From positions 1 to 13,165 of the forward strand of contig CAZWRY010000017.1 of assembly GCA_964636505.1 (NCBI GenBank): a stretch of DNA of 13,165 nucleotides, written 5' to 3'. Positions 1 through 5,660 of this stretch are shown here, piece after piece (position 1 is the stretch's first letter; each line of letters starts with the position of its first letter). This DNA comes from CAZSCF01 sp964636505 (GTDB taxonomy: Bacteria; Patescibacteriota; Minisyncoccia; Moranbacterales; UBA2206). A program made the position numbers and the translations under genes. The notes beneath the pieces are model-generated. The model had not been told where the DNA came from. It was given only the letters and a program-made list of their open reading frames with translations, and did no database searches.

Positions 1-147
1 ATCCATAAGCTAAATAAAATAACCGCCAGGTATCTTCAGCAAAATAATCTCAGAGATTCAGACTACCGCTTTGACGCTATTTCGGTTTGGTTAGATTATG
101 AAAAAAGAATAGCAAAAGTAAAACACCTGCAAAGCATCTTTTACTAA
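1..147 (+). CDS. YraN/UPF0102 family protein, C-terminal fragment
   Basis: Only the last 48 codons are in the window; the gene starts upstream of base 1 and ends at TAA 145-147. The translation carries a C-terminal pattern I associate with the UPF0102/YraN family: a helix with a tyrosine-leucine pair (ARYLQQNNL), then RFDAISV, then a final strand ending in KHLQSIFY, where relatives have a DYRFDVIAV-like stretch and a HIENAF-like end. YraN proteins are small (about 120 residues) and have a restriction-endonuclease-like fold; their cellular role is poorly known, with links to recombination or Holliday-junction DNA. The catalytic N-terminal part lies outside the window and cannot be judged. In some bacteria yraN sits close to comM/yifB, which fits the yifB gene at 1114. 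Confidence 0.72.
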   Translation: MHKLNKITARYLQQNNLRDSDYRFDAISVWLDYEKRIAKVKHLQSIFY

Positions 148-148
148 A

Positions 149-177
149 TAGACAACGCAAATTTAATTTGATAATAT
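149..177 (+). promoter_or_regulatory. Putative extended -10 promoter for the dksA-like/lspA pair
   Basis: TAGACA (149-154, five of six matches to TTGACA) is followed after 17 nt by TAATAT (172-177), preceded by TG at 169-170 as in extended -10 promoters. A start near 184 would leave a leader of about 38 nt before the ATG at 222. The -35 overlaps the region just after the yraN stop. AT-rich sequence makes chance matches likely, so confidence is moderate to low. Confidence 0.4.
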
Positions 178-221
178 AAGTATACGGGTTATTTGTATCA
201 ATTTCTTAATAGTAAAAACAT

Positions 222-578
222 ATGCCATTGGATCAAAAAACATTATCAGAATTAAAAGCATCTCTTTTAGAAGAAAAAGCCAGACTAGAAAAAGACCTGG
301 AAAAGATCGCCAGACCTATAGATAAAAAAGATGGCGAATATGAGACGAACTTTGAAGTAATTGGCGAAGATAAGGATGATAATGCGACTGAGGTAGAACA
401 ATATGCCGACAACTTGCCCGTGGAAACAGCACTGGAAAACAAGCTAAAAGATGTCCTTGAAGCCTTATTCAAAATAGAAAAGGGAACCTATGGAACTTGC
501 GAAAACTGCCAGCAAGAAATCGATATTGAACGTCTAAAAATAAATCCCTCCGCCAAAACCTGCATAAAATGCAATTAA
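222..578 (+). CDS. TraR/DksA family zinc-finger transcription regulator
   Basis: This 118-residue protein has the layout of small TraR/DksA proteins. A helical N-terminal half (about residues 5-35) would form one arm of a coiled coil, an acidic tip region has DKDDNATE at about 50-57, a second helix spans about 65-88, and a C4 zinc finger follows with Cys93, Cys96, Cys114 and Cys117. Relatives bind the RNA polymerase secondary channel and change initiation at selected promoters; E. coli DksA does this with ppGpp. It is shorter than E. coli DksA (151 residues) and nearer to the short DksA-like proteins of Gram-positive bacteria. The lspA start lies 4 nt after its stop, so the two are almost surely cotranscribed. 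B. subtilis has the same pairing (ylyA-lspA). There is no Shine-Dalgarno motif before the ATG. The family call is firm, the exact regulatory role is not. Confidence 0.9.
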   Translation: MPLDQKTLSELKASLLEEKARLEKDLEKIARPIDKKDGEYETNFEVIGEDKDDNATEVEQYADNLPVETALENKLKDVLEALFKIEKGTYGTCENCQQEIDIERLKINPSAKTCIKCN

Positions 579-582
579 GTCA

Positions 583-1014
583 ATGAAAAAGACACATCTT
601 TTGGTTTTAAGCTCGGTTTTTTTTCTTTTCTTGGTTTTGGTGGATCAGTTGTTTAAATATTTAATCCGCTTTTTTGGCGGATTTTATTTGTGCAATAGCG
701 GTATTGCTTGGGGAATAAAATTACCACAATTTCTGTTTTGGATTTTTTGGACTGTTGTTTTTTTCTTTTTTGTTTATTTGACTTATAAAGAGCTTTTCAA
801 AAAAAATGTTACTGATAAAATTTTTCTTGGTTCCTTGATTTTGGTTCTAAGCGGAACAATTGGAAATTTTATTGACCGATTATTTTTTAACTGCATCATT
901 GATTTTATAAATCTTAAGATTTGGCCGGTATTTAATCTGGCCGACTGTTTTATAGCTGTAGGAGTTATAATGTTATTATTTAAAGAGTTAAAAAGTAATA
1001 TAAAAAATTTTTAA
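583..1014 (+). CDS. lspA: Lipoprotein signal peptidase (signal peptidase II)
   Basis: This 143-residue integral membrane aspartyl protease removes the signal peptide of prolipoproteins after lipid attachment to the +1 cysteine. Four hydrophobic segments are visible at about residues 5-28, 50-67, 80-97 and 115-133. Family motifs are present: Asp21 with Lys25 at the end of the first helix, NSGIAWG (38-44), GNFIDR (94-99), an Asp-Phe pair at 107-108, and FNLAD (117-121). The conserved aspartates of these last motifs include the catalytic dyad. The length is slightly below the usual 150-170 residues, and the loop between the Asp-Phe and NLAD motifs is short. The 4-nt gap from the dksA-like gene indicates one transcript. 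The membrane part is rich in T-heavy Phe and Leu codons. Its presence implies lipoproteins are made in this cell. Confidence 0.95.
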   Translation: MKKTHLLVLSSVFFLFLVLVDQLFKYLIRFFGGFYLCNSGIAWGIKLPQFLFWIFWTVVFFFFVYLTYKELFKKNVTDKIFLGSLILVLSGTIGNFIDRLFFNCIIDFINLKIWPVFNLADCFIAVGVIMLLFKELKSNIKNF

Positions 1015-1102
1015 TTTAGAATCTTGAATTTTGATTCAAATCTTAATGTTCTAATTTTAAAACATTCAAGACTTAACATTGATTCAAAATTCAAAATCTA
1101 AA
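1015..1102 (+). repeat. Nested imperfect palindrome between lspA and yifB
   Basis: The left arm (1015-1050, beginning TTTAGAATCTTGAATTTTGA) pairs imperfectly with the right arm (1075-1102, ending ATTCAAAATCTAAA). Between them AATGTT (1045-1050) can pair with AACATT at 1061-1066 or at 1075-1080. The whole forms one long AT-rich hairpin immediately after the lspA stop and just before the yifB TTG start. It could end or slow transcription or shield the mRNA end; it has no clear T-tract, so I do not call it a terminator. The ATTCAAAATTC sequence type resembles intergenic repeats I associate with Parcubacteria genomes. Confidence 0.6.
1082..1097 (+). repeat. 16-bp direct repeat, copy upstream of yifB
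   Basis: ATTCAAAATTCAAAAT here is identical to 2641-2656. This copy lies in the right arm of the palindrome, 16 nt before the yifB start codon. The two copies bracket the yifB gene. Low complexity means independent origin is possible. Confidence 0.6.
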
Positions 1103-1113
1103 ATTCCAATACT

Positions 1114-2640
1114 TTGTCTTCTAAAATTTTATCTGCGGCGACGATTGGCCTAAAAAGTGAGGTAATTGAAGTGGAAGTGGATACAATCTCGTCCGGACTT
1201 CATCAATTTAATATTGTCGGCTTGCCGGATGCTGCCATTAAAGAATCCCGTGACAGAGTCGGCGCTGCCATCCGCAATAGTCAATTTCGTTCACCGCATC
1301 AATGCGGAAGAGTAACCGTCAATTTGGCTCCGGCAGACCTTCGCAAAGAAGGTCCCGTTTTTGACTTGCCCATTGCTCTGGGCTTTCTTTCGGCCACCAA
1401 GCAAATTAAATTTGATCACCGGGATAAACTTTTTTTGGGAGAGTTGTCCCTGGATGGCAAAATACGTCCGGTAAAAGGGGTTCTGCCCATGGCTATTCTC
1501 GCCAAAGAAAAAGGCATCTCTGAAATATATGTACCTGCAGCTAATTCACGTGAAGCTTCCATCATTGAAAACATTACTGTTTTCCCAGTAGAAAACTTGC
1601 TTTCGCTCATTGCACACCTTTTGGGCAAAGAAAGCTTAAATCCTGCACCAAAAACAAATCTAGAAGATTTATTTCACAATGAAAGCCATATGGTTGATAT
1701 GTCCTATATCCGGGGCCAGGAACACGCTAAAAGAGCCATGGAAATTGCCGCTGCCGGCGGACATAATATTATTCTTAATGGACCGCCGGGATCGGGCAAA
1801 ACAATGTTAGCCAAAACCATGCCCTCAATCCTGCCAAGACTAACTCGAAATGAATCCTTGGAAATCACAAAAATATTTTCTGTGGCCGGACAATTACCCA
1901 AAGAAACGGCTTTGATTACCAAACGACAATTCCGCTCGCCACATCATAGCGCCAGTGCAGTCTCTCTAGTTGGTGGCGGAACTTTTCCGCGCCCAGGAGA
2001 AATCAGTCTTTCCCATAGAGGAATTTTATTTCTGGATGAGTTCCCGGAATTTTCTCGTTCGGTTTTAGAAAACTTGAGACAGCCATTGGAAGATGGTATA
2101 ATTACTATTTCCCGGGCCCAGGGGTCTTTGGAATTCCCAGCTCGTTTTACTCTGGTGGCTGCGATGAATCCTTGCCCTTGTGGCAATGCTACCGACCCGG
2201 AAAAATTGTGCGCTTGCAGTCCCGCCAGCATCATAAAATATCAGAGAAAAATTTCCGGGCCCATCTTGGACAGGATTGACCTGCACATAGAAGTGCCACG
2301 AATTAAGTTTGAAAAATTACAAGAAAACGTCCTTGCAGAAAAATCAGATTCAATCAGGGAACGCGTAGAAAAAGCCCGTGACATCCAGAAAGAAAGGTTT
2401 AAAAATTCAAAAACCGTCACCAACAGCGAGATGAGCAGCCAAGAAATAAGAGAATTTTGCTCTCTTGATTCTGTTTGCCTTGAACTGATGAAAAACGCTG
2501 TTTCCAAATTCTATCTTAGCGCCAGATCTTATTACCGCATAATCAAAGTCGCCCGAACCATCGCCGACCTTGAAAATTCAAAAGAAATAAAGTCACCCCA
2601 CATTGCTGAAGCTATCCAATATAGATTCAAGACAGAGTAA
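1114..2640 (+). CDS. comM: YifB/ComM family AAA+ ATPase (Mg-chelatase-like)
   Basis: This 508-residue protein is full length for the YifB/ComM family. The N-terminal ChlI/Lon-protease-like fold (about 20-140) carries the family signatures VGLPDAAIKESRDRV (35-49), NLAPADLRKEGPVFDLPIALG (70-90) and GELSLDGKIRP (109-119). The AAA+ module follows with Walker A GPPGSGKT (223-230), Walker B GILFLDEF (303-310), and GPILDRIDL (382-390) with an arginine-finger-like Arg. A cysteine cluster (Cys353, Cys355, Cys366, Cys368) may bind metal. The C-terminal helical domain runs from about 440 to 500. In Vibrio cholerae ComM is a hexameric helicase that drives branch migration of incoming DNA during natural transformation; YifB proteins of non-competent bacteria are less understood. 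The start is TTG, chosen because the translation aligns with the family N-terminus from there and no nearby in-frame ATG precedes it. No Shine-Dalgarno motif is present. Confidence 0.93.
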   Translation: MSSKILSAATIGLKSEVIEVEVDTISSGLHQFNIVGLPDAAIKESRDRVGAAIRNSQFRSPHQCGRVTVNLAPADLRKEGPVFDLPIALGFLSATKQIKFDHRDKLFLGELSLDGKIRPVKGVLPMAILAKEKGISEIYVPAANSREASIIENITVFPVENLLSLIAHLLGKESLNPAPKTNLEDLFHNESHMVDMSYIRGQEHAKRAMEIAAAGGHNIILNGPPGSGKTMLAKTMPSILPRLTRNESLEITKIFSVAGQLPKETALITKRQFRSPHHSASAVSLVGGGTFPRPGEISLSHRGILFLDEFPEFSRSVLENLRQPLEDGIITISRAQGSLEFPARFTLVAAMNPCPCGNATDPEKLCACSPASIIKYQRKISGPILDRIDLHIEVPRIKFEKLQENVLAEKSDSIRERVEKARDIQKERFKNSKTVTNSEMSSQEIREFCSLDSVCLELMKNAVSKFYLSARSYYRIIKVARTIADLENSKEIKSPHIAEAIQYRFKTE

Positions 2641-2656
2641 ATTCAAAATTCAAAAT
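2641..2656 (+). repeat. 16-bp direct repeat, copy downstream of yifB
   Basis: ATTCAAAATTCAAAAT begins on the first base after the yifB stop codon and matches 1082-1097 exactly. It lies 25 nt before the next gene. Confidence 0.6.
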
Positions 2657-2681
2657 TTTTGACTCTCAATTCAATTAAAAT

Positions 2682-3638
2682 ATGCCCTTCTTGAAAAAAA
2701 TTCTATATATATTTCTACTAATCTTATTTATATTTTCCGGATACAAAATCTTGGCCTATTTTGGTCTTTTTTCTCGCAGTTTGGTTGGAATTGAAAATGG
2801 AGAAAAAATTATCAACATTAATGATTCCGGATTCAATTTCATTTCCAAAACAAAAGAGGCAACCGTAGCCGATTGGCTAGCAGAAAACAAAATAATTCTT
2901 AAAGAACATGATGAAATTATCCCGGGCAAACAAAATAAAATTTTTTCTGGAATGAATTTGCAAATCAAAAGAGCTTTGAAAATAAAAATTGAAGTGGATG
3001 GAAAACTGATTGATACTTATACTTTGCAAAATAATATCCAAGATGCCATTTTGGAAAATAAAATCACGCTTGGACGCTTGGATAAAGTTTCGCCGGATAA
3101 AAATTTTCCTCCCAGCAAAGATCTGAAAATAATAGTTACCCGTATTAACATCGAAGAGAAAATTATTTCAGAGGATATCGATTTCCCAATTGTTTATAAA
3201 AATGATTCTAAGCTTAGTTGGAGAGAAGAAAAAATTCAGGAACCTGGAACAAAAGGCATTCGTGAAGTAAAATACAAGATAACATACAAAAATGGTAAAG
3301 AAATTTCTCGCATGGTTATGGAAAAAAATATTACTCAAAAACCAGTAGCACAAACTGTTATCAAAGGTACCTATATGAAACTAGGTAAGGCTGCTAAGGG
3401 ACAGGGTACTTGGTATGCTTGGAAAGGAGGGCTTTTTGCTGCAAGTACTTCCATTCCAAAAGGAGAGTATGTTAAAGTTACCAACACAGCTAATGGCAAA
3501 TCAGTTGTTGTTCAAATTAACGATTACGGACCCCAGGGGAAAGGTCGCATTATTGATCTTGATAAAGTTGCTTTTGCCAAAATTGCATCTCTTGGAGCTG
3601 GAGTCATTGGAGTTAAAGTTGAACACATTCTTAACTAG
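2682..3638 (+). CDS. Membrane-anchored DUF348-G5-RlpA-like barrel cell-wall protein (YabE-like)
   Basis: This 318-residue protein has one hydrophobic N-terminal segment (about 5-28), acting as anchor or uncleaved signal. Two ubiquitin-like DUF348 repeats follow (about 46-98 and 99-155), then a G5-like domain (about 155-230, with EPGTKGIREVKYKITYKNGK at about 187-206). A C-terminal double-psi beta-barrel of RlpA type comes last (about 240-316). The barrel shows GTWYAW (242-247), VKVTN (264-268), NDYGPQGKGRIIDL (280-293) with Asp281 and Asp292, and a final Gly-Val strand. Related proteins (YabE, resuscitation factors, RlpA) act on peptidoglycan outside the membrane, and some RlpA proteins are lytic transglycosylases. 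B. subtilis YabE has DUF348, G5 and a 3D barrel and sits two genes before ksgA, as here one gene before rsmA. Peptidoglycan cleavage is inferred, not shown. No Shine-Dalgarno motif is seen. Confidence 0.85.
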   Translation: MPFLKKILYIFLLILFIFSGYKILAYFGLFSRSLVGIENGEKIININDSGFNFISKTKEATVADWLAENKIILKEHDEIIPGKQNKIFSGMNLQIKRALKIKIEVDGKLIDTYTLQNNIQDAILENKITLGRLDKVSPDKNFPPSKDLKIIVTRINIEEKIISEDIDFPIVYKNDSKLSWREEKIQEPGTKGIREVKYKITYKNGKEISRMVMEKNITQKPVAQTVIKGTYMKLGKAAKGQGTWYAWKGGLFAASTSIPKGEYVKVTNTANGKSVVVQINDYGPQGKGRIIDLDKVAFAKIASLGAGVIGVKVEHILN

Positions 3639-3651
3639 AAATTTATAGCTT

Positions 3652-4437
3652 ATGCCAACCAAATTAGGTCAAAATTTTCTGAAAGATGGCCAGGTGATTA
3701 AAAAAATTATCGATTCAGCAAATTTACAATTGGATAATTTTGTGCTTGAAATTGGACCAGGGGAAGGCGCCCTAACCGAAGAATTAGCCAAACACGCTAA
3801 AATGATTGTCGCCATAGAAATTGACCGAGTTTTAGCCAAAAAACTTGAGGAAAAATTCAAAAATACGCCGAATGTTAAAATAATAAACAGTGATATTTTA
3901 AAAATCAATCTTCTAGATTTAATCTCGAAATACCAAATACCAAATACCAGATACAAAGTAGTTGCCAATTTACCATATTATATAACTTCCCCAATTATTC
4001 GTTTGTTTCTTGAGGCTCAAATAAAGCCAAAAGAGATGATTTTGATGGTACAAAAAGAAGTCGCCGAAAGAATAGTAGCTAAACCTGGAAAAATGAGTAT
4101 TTTGGCTGTGTCGGTTCAATATTATGCCCAATCTAAGCTGTTATTTGAAGTTTCAAAGGAATCTTTTTGCCCAGTTCCCAAGGTAGACAGTGCGGTCATA
4201 AAAATAGCTAATATAAGCCAAAATAATGCCTCCAAAGAAGAAATTAAAGGTTTTTTTCGACTTGTTAAGTCTGGGTTTTGTTCTAAAAGAAAAACTCTAG
4301 CCAATAATGTCCATAGTAGCCTAAAGCTGGACAAAAAAATCATTGAAGAAAAATTGAAAAAAATTGGTTTAACCTCCAACACCCGTGCTCAAGAATTAAG
4401 CATTGAAAAATGGAAAGAACTTTTAAATATTTTATAG
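3652..4437 (+). CDS. rsmA: 16S rRNA dimethyladenosine transferase RsmA (KsgA)
   Basis: This 261-residue S-adenosylmethionine-dependent enzyme dimethylates two adjacent adenines in the 3'-terminal hairpin of 16S rRNA (A1518 and A1519 in E. coli numbering), a late step of 30S assembly. Visible motifs are the N-terminal LGQNFLKD (5-12), SAM-binding VLEIGPGEGALTEEL (31-45), acidic AIEID (54-58), SDIL (80-83), catalytic NLPYYITSP (106-114), and the C-terminal CPVPKVDSAV (173-182) and FCSKRKTLANN (209-219). The length is normal. It starts 13 nt after the stop of the YabE-like gene. Residues 93-102 are encoded by a tandem AAATACC heptamer repeat lying between SDIL and the NLPY motif, in a loop of variable sequence, so function is probably intact. 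Confidence 0.96.
   Translation: MPTKLGQNFLKDGQVIKKIIDSANLQLDNFVLEIGPGEGALTEELAKHAKMIVAIEIDRVLAKKLEEKFKNTPNVKIINSDILKINLLDLISKYQIPNTRYKVVANLPYYITSPIIRLFLEAQIKPKEMILMVQKEVAERIVAKPGKMSILAVSVQYYAQSKLLFEVSKESFCPVPKVDSAVIKIANISQNNASKEEIKGFFRLVKSGFCSKRKTLANNVHSSLKLDKKIIEEKLKKIGLTSNTRAQELSIEKWKELLNIL
3928..3955 (+). repeat. Tandem heptamer (AAATACC)x3 plus a degenerate copy inside rsmA
   Basis: Three perfect AAATACC units (3928-3934, 3935-3941, 3942-3948) and a fourth altered unit AGATACA (3949-3955) are read in frame as K-Y-Q-I-P-N-T-R-Y and the first base of Lys102. The unit is 7 nt, not a multiple of three, so gain or loss of one unit would shift the frame. Confidence 0.85.
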
Positions 4438-4477
4438 CTTGTAATTTTGATAGATCCGAAAACAAAAACGAAAAAAA

Positions 4478-4519
4478 CGGAATGCTTTGTTTCATTCTAT
4501 TCTTTGCAAAACATTTCCG
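4478..4519 (-). terminator. Imperfect hairpin, terminator-like on the minus strand
   Basis: CGGAATGCTTTG (4478-4489) pairs with CAAAACATTTCCG (4507-4519) over about 11 base pairs with one bulge and one mismatch, leaving a 17-nt loop. The plus strand has no T-run after it, but A-runs directly before it (4471-4477 and earlier) become a T-run after the hairpin on the minus strand. It may therefore stop antisense transcription, or act weakly as the rsmA mRNA end. No minus-strand gene is visible, so the call is tentative. Confidence 0.3.
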
Positions 4520-4524
4520 GCTCC

Positions 4525-4533
4525 TGTGGATAA
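4525..4533 (-). promoter_or_regulatory. Perfect DnaA-box 9-mer
   Basis: TGTGGATAA on the plus strand is TTATCCACA on the minus strand, the classical DnaA-box consensus. It lies about 40 nt before the -10 element at 4573-4578, in an intergenic region. It is single, so it does not indicate an origin; it could be a regulatory site or chance. Confidence 0.35.
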
Positions 4534-4545
4534 CTAGTCAAAAAA

Positions 4546-4578
4546 TTGTTCTACAAAAAATATTTTTTGTGTTATAAT
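4546..4578 (+). promoter_or_regulatory. Extended -10 promoter of the secretion-like operon
   Basis: A perfect TATAAT (4573-4578) is preceded by TG at 4570-4571, the extended -10 arrangement. The -35 is poor: TTGTTC (4546-4551) lies 21 nt upstream, further than usual, but extended -10 promoters tolerate this. Transcription would start about 7 nt after the -10, at 4585-4586, on or next to the ATG of the following gene, predicting a leaderless message. Confidence 0.65.
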
Positions 4579-4585
4579 TCACTTA

Positions 4586-5638
4586 ATGAAATTTAATATG
4601 AAAATAAAAATCAATGATCTAAAATTAGCTATGTTATTTCTCGCCAGTTTTTTTGTCCTGGGAAACGCTTTTTTGGCTTTTGCCGAAAATACAAAAAATC
4701 CTGCCAATCTTTTTTTAGACAGTGACCAAGATGGAATTTCGGACGAAGAGGAAAAGACTTATGGAACAAATCCTAACAATCCAGACACTGATGGGGACGG
4801 CTACACAGACGGGGCTGAAATAAAATCTGGCTATGACCCAATCAAACCCTCCCCGGGAGATAAGATTGAAACTGTCAGTGTTACCGAACCGACTGAAATT
4901 ATTCCTGTTTTGGGAAAAGAAACAAATTTAACCCAAAAATTAAACGATCAGCTTTCCAATAAATTAAGTCTGGCCTCGGATCCCGAAAACTCATCCGAAG
5001 AAGCTACACTTGAAAACCTTAGATCGGTTGTCCAGGAATTTCTGACAGAAAATACGGTTGAAACAAAAATCATTCCTCTGACCACCGATGATATTAAGGT
5101 TAAAAAACAAAATTATTCCGATCTTTCAGAGGAAGAAAAAAAAGAAAAAATGTCGGAAGATTTTACGGATTATTCTATTTCTCTTTTTTATGTTTTGTCT
5201 TTAAATTCAGAAAAACCCCTTTTAAGCACATCTGACTTTGAAAAGTCTCTCTCGGAAACACTTAATGAAATTGCCAAGGCTCTGCTGGATAACGATCTGG
5301 TCTATTTTGACAAATTAGAAGGAAAGACTCAAAAAGTCCTGGAAGAAATAAAAGATGTTAAAGTTCCGGAAGAATTTCAGGAAATCCACGTCAAAATACT
5401 CAATGCTCTCAATTACGGCCTGTCTTTAAAGGGTTCTTTGGTCAGAGATGCAAATGACCCAGTATTAAACTTGGTTAATTTTTCAAAAATAAACACTTTT
5501 TTTGAGAGCTTTATCAGTCTTTCAAAAGAGTTTAGAGTCAAGAGCAACCAATATGAATTGGACAATAATTTAGTAAAAGAAAAGCTGGAGAAAATGGGAA
5601 TTGATACTTCCTGGTCCGAATCTGAGTTAGAAAAATAA
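4586..5638 (+). CDS. Secreted protein with thrombospondin type 3-like calcium repeats
   Basis: This 350-residue protein begins with a signal peptide: basic residues, a hydrophobic core at about 13-30, and a likely cleavage after AFA at residue 33. Two acidic DxDxDG loops follow directly: DSDQDGISDEEE (45-56) and DTDGDGYTDGAE (67-78), joined by YGTNPNNP. This is the thrombospondin type 3 / EF-hand-like calcium-binding pattern common on bacterial surface proteins. The rest (about 100-350) is charged and mostly helical with no recognised domain. The ATG at 4586 coincides with the predicted transcription start; an in-frame ATG at 4598 (residue 5) is an alternative with a 12-nt leader. It opens a tightly spaced gene run leading to prgI and virB4, so a role as an exported or surface part of that machine is inferred. 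No lipobox cysteine is present. Confidence 0.8.
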   Translation: MKFNMKIKINDLKLAMLFLASFFVLGNAFLAFAENTKNPANLFLDSDQDGISDEEEKTYGTNPNNPDTDGDGYTDGAEIKSGYDPIKPSPGDKIETVSVTEPTEIIPVLGKETNLTQKLNDQLSNKLSLASDPENSSEEATLENLRSVVQEFLTENTVETKIIPLTTDDIKVKKQNYSDLSEEEKKEKMSEDFTDYSISLFYVLSLNSEKPLLSTSDFEKSLSETLNEIAKALLDNDLVYFDKLEGKTQKVLEEIKDVKVPEEFQEIHVKILNALNYGLSLKGSLVRDANDPVLNLVNFSKINTFFESFISLSKEFRVKSNQYELDNNLVKEKLEKMGIDTSWSESELEK

Positions 5639-5660
5639 TCCTTTCAGCTTAAAAAACAAA

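Noticed and set aside
3415..3648. Plus-strand alternative frame of 77 codons overlapping the end of the YabE-like gene
   Set aside because: It is out of frame with the RlpA-like barrel, which has clear motifs over the same bases.
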